Shown one piece after another: positions 46,224-57,541 of a DNA stretch of 64,000 nt. Source of the DNA: Acorus gramineus (lineage: Eukaryota; Streptophyta; Magnoliopsida; Acorales; Acoraceae). The notes under the pieces were generated by a model. It saw nothing but the letters and a program-made list of their open reading frames with translations, did no database searches and had not been told where the DNA came from. A program made the position numbers and the translations under genes. Within the stretch, counting starts at the first letter, position 1. Every line of letters starts with the position of its first letter. The DNA is taken from contig JAUJYN010000014.1 in NCBI GenBank assembly GCA_030737835.1, positions 1,154,819-1,218,818 of the forward strand, written 5' to 3'.

Positions 46224-48236
46224 TGTTATATATGTGTCACTTTTTAGCCTTCTGGTAACCATTGGAACATTCTGGCAGTTTTTCAGTTTTTTTTTGTTTT
46301 TCGATCGGAACCGCTAAAATTTTGGACTTTTAGCTATCATCCTGAGTTTGAGGACTCCGATTGAAAATCTAACTGCATATTATGTGTCCTGGTGCCATTC
46401 CAAGCCACTCACGAAAATTTCATCGAATTCCGGTAACGTTTCAGAATTTCGCAGTTTCGAAGCGTATCCGGGTTTTGACCGAGCGAGAAGTCATTGGTAG
46501 ACATGACTTGGTCAAATGTGGGCCCATGACTTGATCAACCCCCTTTGTTTTCTAGTGTGGATGGGTTGACCCAAGTCAAAGTGCCCTTAAACCTCACTTA
46601 AACCCCCCTAATCCTAGCTTAACCTAATCTTTTTCACTAATTGGGGGTGTGAGTGTGTGTGGAGTGGGTGTAAGTATAAAGGAATCCCACGACAACATTT
46701 ACCCCCACTATTCATCATCTTCTCCAATTTTTCTCTCTCTCTCCCTCTCTTTAAAACCTCCATATGACCTAGCTAGGGTGCTTGAAACCAAAAACCCTAA
46801 GAAGAGAAAGGTTAGGCCTTGTCCCGATCTATCTCTGGGTGGTCTCGGATTCGAGTTCCCACTTGTATGACCCCCTCTCATACCCTCTTTTCTCCTCTGA
46901 TTTCAGCCATTTTTAGGGCTGAAGGAGATCTTGGTGGTGGTGGTCCTTGAGGTGGTGTTTCGGTGCGCGAAGAGCAACTGATCTTCCCTTCCTTCCTTTC
47001 CTTCCTAGGGTAAGCTTTCTTTCCTTCCTTTTCTTATTTAGATGCATGTTAGGAGGGTGTTTTTGGTTGTTGGTGGCTGTTGGTGGCGGTTGGTGGCAAT
47101 TGTGGCCATTGGTGGTCGTCGGGGAGGTGGTAGGGTTGTCCCGGGTAGGCTGGCAGCGCAGGCAGCACAGGCAGGCGGGCTGGCAGGTAGGGCGGGCAGA
47201 GCAGACTGGCAGGGCACGCATGCGTTCGCGCGGGCGTGCGCGCGGGTGGAGCAGGAGCGTGCAGGTGCTGCGCGCTGGGCGCCGTGCGGGGGCGTGCGCG
47301 CGGGGCGCTGCGCAGAGGCACAGGGCGTGCCGTGCGTGTGGGGCCGCGTGCGGGTGCTGCGCGCAGGGCACCGTGCGGGGGCGTGCGCGTGGAGCGCTGC
47401 GCAGAGGCGCAGTGCGTGCTGTTCGCACGCGGTGAGGCGAGCAGGTGGTGCACATGGGGTGCGCGCGGGGTGTGCACTGGGGCGCAGGGCGTGTGGGTGT
47501 GCGCGCGAGTTGTTACGCTAGGGCGCAGTGAGCGCGCGGTGCACCCGGGGGGCTCGGCAGCGTGTCCGGGCATGCGGGCAGGGGCTCGGCAGTGCGTCTG
47601 GGTGCGCGGGCTGGGGCGCGGCTGTGCGCCTGGGTCGGGTGGCCATGCGTACGGCTGCCCGGGGGTTCGGGAGTGAGTCGGGGTGCTCGGACTCGCGTGC
47701 GTACAGGCCGTATGTACGCTTGTCCGAGTGTTGGGTATTTTAGTGTATTTTGTATATAATTGTGTATTTTACTCACCGAGTTGATTACCCTGTCTTGCAG
47801 ATCTTGACGGACGGTCGTGCGACGACCCGATTATTGGTGAGTGGGACAATCTAACCCAGTAGGGAGGCGCTATATGCACCATAGTTTAGTATTAACTTGT
47901 GTAATATGTAATCCATGCAAGCATGATTAATATGTAGTATGCATGCTACCCTAGACTTCGTATGTTAGGCACTTGCACCCTTAGGTTGTGTAAGAGCCAT
48001 GCATCCTGTCACCCTGTTCTCATGCTAGGAAGCCTCGACCTATGCATGTGTCCTACTAGTTTGATTTATTAAATTAAATGTAAACTTATAGTATTTTAGC
48101 ATGCCTTAGGGAATATTAAGGGGCCTTGCGAGGTCAACATTGAGACCCGGGCTAGGGTACTCCGTGTTCCTTGTTTGGTTGTCGGGATATCCTATATCAG
48201 GACCTCATGGTGCCCTCCCAAGGTTCTTTTCCCAGT
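46224..48236 (+). repeat. L9: 3' LTR of E3 (A type), cut at its 3' side
   Basis: Contains a clear promoter (46675-46710), predicted intron 1 (46811-46906, donor GTTAGG weak), intron 2 (47010-47800), mini-exon 47801-47836 (36 nt) and donor GTGAGT 47837. Its stem-loop has lost the right arm (after 47879). One TACTCCGTG module lies at 48118-48230. There the homology to A-type LTRs stops; the following CCCAGTCAAGGAATACC matches the internal segment of E2 (about 14039), not an LTR. The last ~1.2 kb of LTR are missing. Confidence 0.8.
46675..46710 (+). promoter_or_regulatory. LTR core promoter of L9
   Basis: TATAAAGG at 46675-46682 followed 32 bp later by CACTATTCATCATC (about 46706). The best TATA match among the LTRs in this window. 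It lies in a 3' LTR, so any transcript would read outward into 48 kb and beyond. Confidence 0.65.
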
Positions 48237-50416
48237 CAAGGAATACCTATGAAGCATCTAATTGATGACTGATTTTTCCTCTCACTTGGAAGGTGCTGTA
48301 GCGAGTGGTGATGCGTACGATCAGGATTGGGTACATCCTATTGCAGCTTAGTGGGCGATTGCTTGTGGACTGGGTTCCATAGTGGCATCTGGAGTTGCTT
48401 CGATATATCATTGTGCATTGTAGCTGCCCGGTTGAGGCCAGAGCCCTGTGAGGTGCTCCCAGATACTATGCTTGTTGGTGCGCCCATATGGCAGAGATAG
48501 TGGGCTTGGGAGGCTACCAGGTAGAGGCCACACCGGGAGAGTGCTACTGGATGATGTCGAGAGCGTGGACTCCCTGTGATGAATCTGCCCATTGAGTGCA
48601 TGATGCTGGAGTTCCAATGGTTGTAGTAGGGTGACCTGTCGGTGGCGACATGTGAAGCACAGTTCACGATACTGTTGCGTTTTGCCCCCACATGGGTCGT
48701 AAATAAGGAGACGCGATGCTAACGTTCGTGATGGGACTCAACCGCCTTATCAGATAGATGACGTCGCATAGGCATTGTCGAGGTTCGACGACCCCCCTTA
48801 TTGCGTGTCTGTGGATTAAGTGCGGTTGAGCGGCTTACCAAGCGTGTAAGTGTCATCATGAGCGCCAGCCATGCTCGAGGAGCAGAATCTGGACTTAATT
48901 GTTCGTGGTGTTGTTTTGATCTCCCCGTGGAGGTTGAAGATCAATTACCCTTGCCGCGAATCGATGATCTGTTTGACCAGCTCTGGGAGCCAGTGTCTTC
49001 TCTTAGATCGATCTTCGCACAAGGGTACCACAAGTCGGAGATCTGGGAGTTGGACATCCCGTTGATGGCCGTTCATGACCGTTCAGGCACTACGAGTTTT
49101 AAGTACTGCCGTCGGGGTTGACGAATGCGCCGGATGCCTTCGTGGATCTCAAAAGTTTTATTGGGCTTCCGTGGACTACTTTGGGGTAGTCTTCATTGAG
49201 ATTGCTAGTGGTGCGATGAAAAAAAAGGGGGCAATATGGGTGACCTTGTTTCCCCAGGTTGGCATGCCCTCAGGCAAAGTTCGAGAATCATCATCGCGTT
49301 GGAAAGCGTCAGTCCATGGAGATTCCTCAATGGACGTGGGAGTGGGTTATCAGGAATTGTTGCGGACTCGCTAATGTCACGTTCGGGTCATGACGCCGTC
49401 TAGGTGATCATTGACCGACTAACTAAGTCCGCGCTTCCCTCCCTAATCCGATTGATTGAGTCTCTGGACGCTTTGACGTGGGTTTTCACCTTCGCGATTG
49501 TTCGTCTTCATGGCACTCCGGTCGGCGCTATTTTCGGTTGAGACGCGAGGGTTACTTTGAGGTTGTGGCGCAGCCTTGGCAAGCTTTGGCGCGAGCCTCC
49601 ATTTAAGTATAGCGTTTCATTGCCGATGGACAGCCAGACAAAGGGGACGATTCAGACCTTGGAGGACATGCTAAGTGCCTGCGTGCTCGATGATGAGGGC
49701 AGTTGGGTGAGGCACCACCCATTTGTTGGGTATGCCTGCAAGACGACTGCCATTCGAGCATCCAGATGGATCTGTGAAAGGCACTCTACAGGCGCAGTTT
49801 TATACCTCCCTTGTGTTGGGACGGTTGAGGAGAGCCAGTTGGAGGGGCCACAAGTTATTTATTTGACCTTGCAGTGGCCAGGTTGGTTCATGTGTGCATC
49901 TGCACCTCCCAGAACCGATAGAAGGGCTACGCAGGTCATCGTCGCCAGGAGCTTACCTTCAGGTTTGGCGACCATGTTTTCCTGAAGGTGTCCCAGTTTA
50001 AGGGCATCCCCTGTTTCGACGTTCGGGGCAAGCTGAGTTGGCTCTTCAATGGGACTGTTTCTCGTCATTGAGTGGATTGGGGAGGTGGCTTGTCATCTAG
50101 CCTTTCCCCCACAGCTGGCTCATGCCCACAACGTCGTCCTTGTCTCATGGCCGAGGCGTTATGTCCACGATCCTGCTCATGTCATTCTGTTTGACCGTCT
50201 CATCCTCGAGCTGGATTTGTCGTTCGTGGAGCAGTGGATCGAGGTCAAGGACCAGCATGAGAAGAGGCTCCATGCTAAGACCGTTCCTTTGATTACAGTG
50301 TGTCGGTAGCGCCAGTCTGGTGCATGGACCACTTGGGAGCAAAAGGTCTATGCGTGATACTTGCTATATTCGGTCTTCCCTTTGGGTTTCCTTAAATTTC
50401 GAGGACTAAATTTCTT
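48237..50416 (+). pseudogene. Heavily decayed Ty3/gypsy pol of a B-type element
   Basis: After ~550 bp without clear protein likeness, RT traces appear at about 48945 ([12 protein letters not shown], then SGTTSFKYC and LTNAPDAFVDL). Integrase traces follow (SMEIPQWTWEWV at 49311; [16 protein letters not shown] at 49647; ESQLEGPQVIYLT; LKVSQFKGIPCFDVRGKLS at 49984) and then the tail ([20 protein letters not shown] at 50160). Frames change every 100-300 bp. The RT-to-integrase gap is much shortened. It ends before a polypurine tract and the B-type LTR LB4, so this is that element's internal region. Confidence 0.75.
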
Positions 50417-50430
50417 AAGGGGGGGGAGAA
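50417..50430 (+). other. Polypurine tract of the B-type element
   Basis: AAGGGGGGGGAGAA ends at the LTR start 50431. Confidence 0.85.
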
Positions 50431-52965
50431 TGTTATGCCTGTGTCATTTGGAGCCATTTCGGTTAAGCCTTGGTCACATCTGGGTCATTCAGGGCCTTTT
50501 CTTTTTTCGATCGGAGTCGCTAAAATTTTGGCTTTTAGCCACCTGCGGGAGTTAGAGCACTCTGATTGAAAATCTAACTGCATATTATGGGTCCTGGTAC
50601 CGTTTAGTACTACCCATAAAAATTTCATCAAATTCTGGTAACGTTTTGAAAAATATGCAGTTCCGAATCGCATCCGGGTTTGGCCGTTACTGGATTGAGA
50701 GGTGAGAATTGTTTGTGCACGTCTAAGTGGGGATTTGATGTATTTTGACCAAGTCATGAAGCTCCTTTGTTTGTTTGTGTTGGTGAGGGTTGACAAGTCA
50801 ACCTCACCTAACACCTTTTCTCCATTTAGAGCCCCAAAAATGTGTGTGTGTGTGTACACTTCCCTCTCTCTCCCCCCTCTCAAGCCATCCGTGGCTTTCT
50901 TTGCTCCTCTCCCTCTCATTTGTGTGTATTGGGTGGAGAAGAAGAAGGAGAGGGTTCATGAAGGAGGAAATGGAGGTGCTTGTAGAAGGTGTTTGTGCAA
51001 GTAGTTGTTCTTGTTGTTGATTCTCTTCTCTCAAGCTCCCTCTCATGCCCTTCCCCCCCCCTGATTTTCAGCCAAGAAAACATGAGGAGGGCTGTGGAGG
51101 TGGTGGTAGTGGTGGTGGTGGTTGAGGTGGTCGCGGGTGCATCGAGGGCCCCCGAATCTCCCCCTTTCATTCCCCCTCCCAAGGTGAGCTCTTCCCCTTC
51201 TTTTCTTTGGTTTTTTCATGGCTTAGGGGTTGTTGGGAAGTCATGCATGCTAGGTAATTGGTTTAGGGTGAGTGAGAAGTGTGGGGGAGGGGTTAAAGGG
51301 GTTAAAAGAGTGCCGAGCGCACGCGCGGGTCTGTCTGCGCACGTGCGCGCGCAGACGCTCGCGCAGAGGGGCACTGGCAGGCGCAGGCGGGCGCGTGCGC
51401 GTGCACGTGCGCGTGCGCACGGGCGCGTGGGTGCTCGTGGAGCAGGCACGCGGGTGCGCGTGGACATTGGCAGCGAGCGGGGTGCGCGCAGGGCGTGCGC
51501 GCGAGTGCACGCGCGCGGGGCAGGTTGTCTGGGCGGGTCTGGGCGCGCGGCTGGGTGCCAGTGCGCGCGCGCGCGTGCGTGCGCGTGCGTGCGCGTGCTG
51601 GGGCATGCGCGGGGCTGCCCAGGGTCTCGGGTAGGTGCTGGGGCACTTGGGCATGCGTGCGTACGCGCATGCTCGCATGCGTGCGAGCCCGTATGCGTGC
51701 ATGTCTAAGTCTTAGGCATTTCTAGTAATTTCTAAGTGTTATAATGTGTTGTTACTCACCAAATTTGATGCCCTTACCTTGCAGATCTCGTCGGATGGGA
51801 TGCGCGAGGTCCCGGGTTGAGGTGAGTGGTTTGGTCCAATCCCCCCCCCCCCTCTCGAGATGCGCTCGACGCGCGTAGTCGTGCGTCGCGCATCGATGGG
51901 GCGTCCTAGCTACACGACTTGTGTAGATAAGTAGTATGACCATGCTTAGACTATAATATGTTAGATATCTTGCATGCTAGGCTTATATTACATGTATTGT
52001 ATCCATGTATGAATGATTGTGTTGCATGCGCCCCTCTAGTATGGGCATGTATTGCTGTAATGTGTATTGATGTATAGAATATGGCATGCCTTAGGTAGTA
52101 TTGTAATACTACTCCCACCATATTAATTGGAATATCCAACAGAATTAAGTCTGGGTTAATAACGGGCACCTGCCTAATATTCCCTTGCGATAAGACTTGA
52201 GGGCGTGGTGTAGTTGTTGCGCCCATGCTAATGGGGCAAAGCTATGACCGACTTCATTAGATGATGATCTCTCTCGCCCTCTCCCTCTGCACGGACTGAG
52301 TAAGTAGATGCGATTTCCTACTCGACTCAGGTTCGTTTGGAATATTGGCATGCACCTGTTAGTGCGCGAGATCGCGCTTGACCCTTACCTTTTAAGTTGG
52401 TGATATCCAACGCATGCTTAAGTTAGGCCTTGTGTGCTTATGTGATTAATGACCATGTATGCATGTTGTATGATTTATTATGATGTAAATCTATGATTAG
52501 GGAGTATCCCTATGATTAATTGATATGTGATCGTGCATATGGTTCATGCACATAACTAAGATTAAATTCTCCTATAAAATATATGCGCATGTTAAAACTA
52601 ATTAGGCCTATCTGAAATAGGCGTGGGTATGACCCGTTGTCGGGTTGTACCTTATTAGTCAGAGCGCTAGCGATGTAATCGCCCCCGTGCATCCGAGCGA
52701 TGCACTCGTTTGGAATTCAGGAGAATTCATTATCTTATCGGTTTTGTTAAACCGGTAGTTGTGGCATTACGCTAGGCCTACCCGTGCTAGGCGTGTATAT
52801 GAACCGCATGTTGGGTTATGTGCCTTGGGATTATTTCTGCGTGAGAGCAGAGGCAACCCCCTTGTGTCCGAGCGACGCAACCGTGTGGGAGTACAATAGT
52901 ATTCGATATCATCGATATGTGATTATCGAGAGTAGTTGTTTTTCCGTTGGGTTCGCTTTGTGAAC

Positions 52966-53017
52966 ATGGAGTGTTTCCTCCGAATGTCGTCCGTGGTGAA
53001 GCGGGCCGGGTTAAAGC
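52966..53017 (+). repeat. Left copy of 52-bp duplication around E4
   Basis: From ATGGAGTGTTTCC to GGGTTAAAGC, ending where E4 begins at TGTCATG. It matches 57490-57541 base for base as far as I can see. Confidence 0.9.
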
Positions 53018-56000
53018 TGTCATGCCCCAGGGAGGCCGTCCCCGAGACGCAGCAATGGTATATATGATATCATCTGTCTATACAGGAAATCAATAAAATA
53101 CTCTACACAACATCGAAAATGACAACACAGATAGAAAGGTGGCTGACATATTATATACAAATAGCGGAAGCTAAAAGACTGAGTCTGTAATTTAAAAGAC
53201 ATATTACAGACCCGATACATAATCAACTGTCCTGTGAGAGCCAATATATACAACGACATCCAAATATAATACAAACGTGTGCCCAAGCATGGAATACAAT
53301 ACATACAATCAAAAGGGGATGCTGATGGCCTCTCACTCGCAGAACGTGACGCTGCTCCGCTACTGCTGATGTGGCTCGGGGAGCTCCTCCTTCAGATCCG
53401 ACTCAGATATAACTGGAGAAAAATATATGCGAGGGGTGAGCCACACGCTCAGTGAATAGCACAACCCATGCATCACAATTCATATTAACCGTATAATATT
53501 TATAGCCCTTAACACGGGAACAACTACACATTCTAGTGGGTCGTCTCATCGCCAACCCACTTTCCCTCCCCTCACCCTCACCCTTTCCGAGGGGTGACAT
53601 GGGCCTCTTGGGGCATACTAGACCGCTTTCCACCCCTGGTCCCACCGGGTAGCCTCTCCCACCCTCGTAGCCTCCACCTGGTATACTCCCACGATCAGCA
53701 CAGTCCGACGCATCAGAGGCACCTATAGATGGGAGCCCTCTGTCAGGCCAGCTAACGCCGGGGAGTTCCGACCTCGGATCCCAACCAATAAGGAGAAGAC
53801 AGCCTAGTCACGCGGATATGATCCTCTTGGATCCGTCGACACCGGTTGTAACTCTACTAATGTCATGAATTCTCAAGAATTCCTCCAGGGCGCATAACTA
53901 AGATGCGGGGAGACATATATTATAACAACAAGGTTATAATATTCTCTAAAGCATGCTTGTAACTATATGCTCACATTTGATTTAATTGAATTAAACTAGA
54001 TGGGAACATGCATAGTTCGGGGCAAGGTGTCTAGGCATGCATAGGCCGCTATACATGATATAAGGGTGCATATCCCTAGCATACAAAGTCTAAGGTGGCA
54101 TGGATATATCATACTTATCATGCATGCATAACTATACATTTATTACAAGCTAATATGCTATTATGGTGCCCCAGGGAGGGCAATGCACGCCTACGTGCAT
54201 CGAACGCCTCCCTACTGGGTTGGATTGTCCCACTCACCAAAACCCGGGTCGTCGCGTGACCGCCCGTCAAGATCTGCAAGACATGGGTAATCAAAATGGT
54301 GAGTAATTACACAAATACATAAGAAATACACTAGAAATACCCTACACTCGGACAAGCATGCATACGGCCCGCACGCACGCGAGCCCGAGTGCCCCGACAT
54401 CCTCCCGCACCCACGGCAGCCATGCGCACGGCCACCCGCACGCACACGCACGGGTGCGCACGCACGCACGCACGCCCGCGCCCCGGGCGCACTGCCGCGC
54501 CCCAGCCCGCGCCCCTGCGCAGAACCCCACGCGCACCCCCGTACGCACCGCGCGCACGCCCGCGCGCACCCCCGCACGCACAGCGCACGCTTGCGCGTCC
54601 GCGTGTACGCGCGCACGCCCCCAGCGCGCCCGACTGCGCGCGCCTGCACTGCCTGCGCGCGCAGACTCGCGCGCACGCGCGCGGATGACCCCGCACGCGC
54701 GCCCGAGCCCCTCCCACCACCTCCCTCAGCCCTCCCACACCCCTATCACACATGCATACCATGCATACTCCATAACACACCCTAACATGCATCTAAACAA
54801 GGAAAAGGGAGGAGAAGGACTCACCCAAGGGAGGAAGAACCAAAGGGGGAACTCGGGTGCCCTTCGCGCACCGAATCGCCACCACCAAGACCACCACCAC
54901 CAAGACTCTTCTCAGCCCTAGCAAAGGCTGAAAACAGAGGAGAAAGGGAGCTAAGAGAGGAGGTCTAACAAAGGGGAAAACAAATCCAAGACCATGGAAA
55001 GGTAGATCAAGTCCTCACCTTCCTTTTCTTCTTCTAGGGCTTCTTATTTCAAGCTCTTCTACTCGATCAAAAGGTGGAATCAAGGGAAGGGATGATGAGT
55101 TTTTGGTGTGTGAGAGAGAGAAGAAGATGAATAATGAAGGGGAAGAACTATAGGTGGACGCCCAAGCATAGTGACCACACACACACTCACTTAGGGTTTT
55201 TGGTCATTTGTGAGCTTTGACTTTGGGTCAACTCATCCACACAAACAAACAAAAAAATTTGACCAAGTCAAGGGTCAAAATTGACTTGGTCAAAGTCATC
55301 TTTGACTTGGTCAAGTCTCCCAATGACTTTTCGCTTGGTCAAAACCCGGATCAGTGTTCTGAAATGCGGCCTGTGCGGCCGCATATTCGACCGCACAGGC
55401 GGTTCGGTAAGCCTATCAAACCGTATAGACTAAAATGCGGGGATATGCAGACAATTCCCGCATATGCGCTCATATGGGGAATATGCGCCCGCTTAAGCGG
55501 GCGCATCGGTTTAGAAAAAAAAAGCGGGCCCTAACCCTTCTTCGACCTGCAGCAACTGTTCATCCCCTCCTTCAATCACATATATATACGTGCAGGCCAC
55601 GGCGACCTTCCTTCGACCACCACGGTGACTCCTCCTTTGACCGCCCCTTCTTCTTCAGATATGGTATGGGTCTCTCTCTGATTTCTCTTTCTTTGCCTCT
55701 CTCGGTCTCTCCATCTCTCTCAATCCCTCTCTCTCACAGTGAGAAGAAGCACTTCAAGCTTGGTGTAAATGTGTAATAGCTTGGAATGTGTGGAATAGAT
55801 ATTGACTAGACATGTGTTAAATAGATATTGACATGTGTAGTGTAATGTGTTGAATGTTTTGTTGGGGTTAGGAGAAGTTATTCATTGATTTCATTCACAT
55901 GTAATTCATGTTATGTAATTTGTTTAACTCCAGTTGAATAAAGAAAATCAATAGTAAAAACCTCTATTTTATATTGTTCAATAGATTGACTAAATGATCA

Positions 56001-56533
56001 ATAATCCATATTCTTAATTGATTGTAATTATATCATTGTATGAAATAATAATTATGGATATATGTATAAATATTAAATAACTCTATAAAATTTTAATGGT
56101 TTAATATGATTACATTTCTTCAAATTTATCTTGTTATCTCTTGTTTATAAATCATCACCATAGGAATTATTTTTTATTAATAAAAAATTACAGAACCACA
56201 TATACTCCCGCATATACTCCCGCTTACCGCATGTACTCTGTGCAGTACTCTACCCGTACGCAAACCGCATACCGCATTTCAGAACACTGACCCGGATACG
56301 ATTCGGAATTGCGAAATTCTGAACGTTACCGGAATTCGATGAAATTTTTGTGAGTGGCTTGAAATGGCACCAGGACACATAATGTGCAGTTAGATTTTCA
56401 ATCGAGTTCTCAAGCTCATGATGATAGCCAAAAATCCAAAATTTTAGCGGTTCCGATCGAAAAAGAAAAAGTTGAAAAACTGCCAGAATGCTCCAATGGT
56501 GACCAGAAGGCTAAAAGTGACACATATATAACA
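53018..56533 (-). repeat. L10: 3' LTR of E4 (A type) with a hAT insertion
   Basis: Runs from TGTCATGCCCC (53018) to ATAACA (56533), about 2.57 kb without the hAT element. Acceptor CAG 53415-53413, GAGGGTGAGGG repeat (about 53590-53570), stem-loop 54213-54174 with TGCACG/CGTGCA inner stem, donor GTGAGT at 54237, mini-exon 54273-54238 (36 nt), GC-rich block 54720-54350. It is the closest relative of L3 in the hairpin and flanks. No genes. Confidence 0.85.
55352..56289. mobile_element. Non-autonomous hAT-type element (938 bp)
   Basis: Terminal inverted repeats CAGTGTTCTGAAATGCGG match exactly at both ends. An 8-bp target duplication ACCCGGAT flanks it (55344-55351, 56290-56297), the length typical of hAT elements, and the CAGTG start is also typical. 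Many subterminal ATGCGG/CCGCAT words near both ends could be transposase sites. No transposase frame; internal ORFs are short and unlike proteins known to me. Orientation cannot be set. It inserted into L10, so it is younger than E4's LTR. Confidence 0.9.
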
Positions 56534-56547
56534 TTCTTCCCCCCTTA
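56534..56547 (-). other. Polypurine tract of E4
   Basis: The minus strand reads TAAGGGGGGAAGAA immediately before the LTR start at 56533. Confidence 0.85.
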
Positions 56548-56581
56548 GGAAATTTTGTCCTCAAAATAAATACAAAAACAT

Positions 56582-57489
56582 CTAGGAAGGGAAAAGATGC
56601 GGATATGCGTCACGCATGGCGTCCTCGAGCTCCCAAGTGGCCTCGGCACCGGAACGGTGCTGCCATCGCACCTTGACCAACTGGACGGTCTTGGTGCGGA
56701 GCCTCTTCTCGCGTCGGTCCAGGATCTCGATCGGCTGCTCCACGAATGACAAGTCTGGCTCGAAGACGAGCGGCTCGAACGGGATGACGTGAGCAGGATC
56801 GTGGACGTAACGCCTCAGCTGCGAGACATGGAAGACGTCATGGGCCTGAGCCAGCTGTGGGGGCAGAGCTATGCGATAGGCCACCTCTCCAACTCGCTCG
56901 AGGATGAGGAACGGCCCAATGAAACGCGGACTCAGCTTGCCCCGCACTCCGAAACGGAAGATGCCCTTCATCGGGGACACCTTCAGGAAGACATGGTCAC
57001 CAACCTCGAAGGCGAGCTCACAGCGACGACGATCGGCGTAGCTCTTCTGACGGCTCTGAGCGACTCGGATATGCTCGCGAATCGTCTTGACCATCTCTGA
57101 GGTCTGGTGGATGATCTCTGGTCCCTCCAACTGGCGCTCTCCGACCTCGTCCCAACACAAGGGGGACCTGCAGCTGCGACCATAGAGTGCCTCGTATGGA
57201 GCCATCCTGATACTCAAGTGGTAGCTGTTGTAGTAGGCAAACTCCACCAACGGAAGATGCCTCTCCCAACTGCCCCCAAAATCGAGAACGCAAGCTCGCA
57301 GCATGTCCTCCAGGGTCTGAATCGTCCTCTCTGACTGGCCGTCCGTTTGCGGATGAAACGCTGTACTGAAGTGGAGGTTCGTACCAAGGGCGTGCTGGAG
57401 GCTACACCAGAACCTCGAAGTAAATCGCGCATCTCTATCAGAAATGATGCTGACGGGAGTGCCATGGAGACGAACAATCTCGGAGACAA
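56582..57489 (-). pseudogene. E4 integrase C-terminal two-thirds with chromodomain-like tail, frame open
   Basis: An uninterrupted frame of about 302 codons runs from the truncation point to the stop at 56582. It reads [20 protein letters not shown] (second catalytic Asp), [14 protein letters not shown] (catalytic Glu), [33 protein letters not shown], the DNA-binding part [32 protein letters not shown], and the tail [20 protein letters not shown] to YPHLFPS. The first catalytic Asp and the zinc-binding part are missing. With no stop or frameshift it is less decayed than E3, so the source element was probably active recently. It cannot be functional alone. Confidence 0.88.
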
Positions 57490-57541
57490 ATGGAGTGTTT
57501 CCTCCGAATGTCGTCCGTGGTGAAGCGGGCCGGGTTAAAGC
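57490..57541 (+). repeat. Right copy of 52-bp duplication around E4
   Basis: Same 52 bp as 52966-53017; LB4 then continues with TGTCCTGACAGAGGG. Confidence 0.9.

Larger units (their letters stand above)
41626..48236 (+). mobile_element. E3: Tekay-type Ty3/gypsy element, 5'-truncated
   Basis: The most complete autonomous-type copy here: gag, protease, RT, RNase H, integrase and chromodomain-like tail (41631-46175), polypurine tract (46210-46223) and a 3' LTR that is also cut short (46224-48236). The 5' LTR, primer site and first ~35 codons of gag are missing; the left end abuts R1 at 41625/41626. Nonsense codons and frameshifts show it is dead, but it is the reference for the deletions in E1, E2 and E4. 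Confidence 0.85.
53018..57489 (-). mobile_element. E4: 5'-truncated Tekay-type element within LB4
   Basis: Minus strand: integrase part (57489-56582), polypurine tract, 3' LTR (56533-53018). The 5' LTR, gag, protease, RT and RNase H are absent. It is flanked by a 52-bp direct duplication of the host LTR (52966-53017, 57490-57541) instead of the usual 5 bp. The left end is the exact LTR terminus; the right end is an arbitrary point in integrase. So this is not a normal integration; see the finding on it. Confidence 0.85.
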
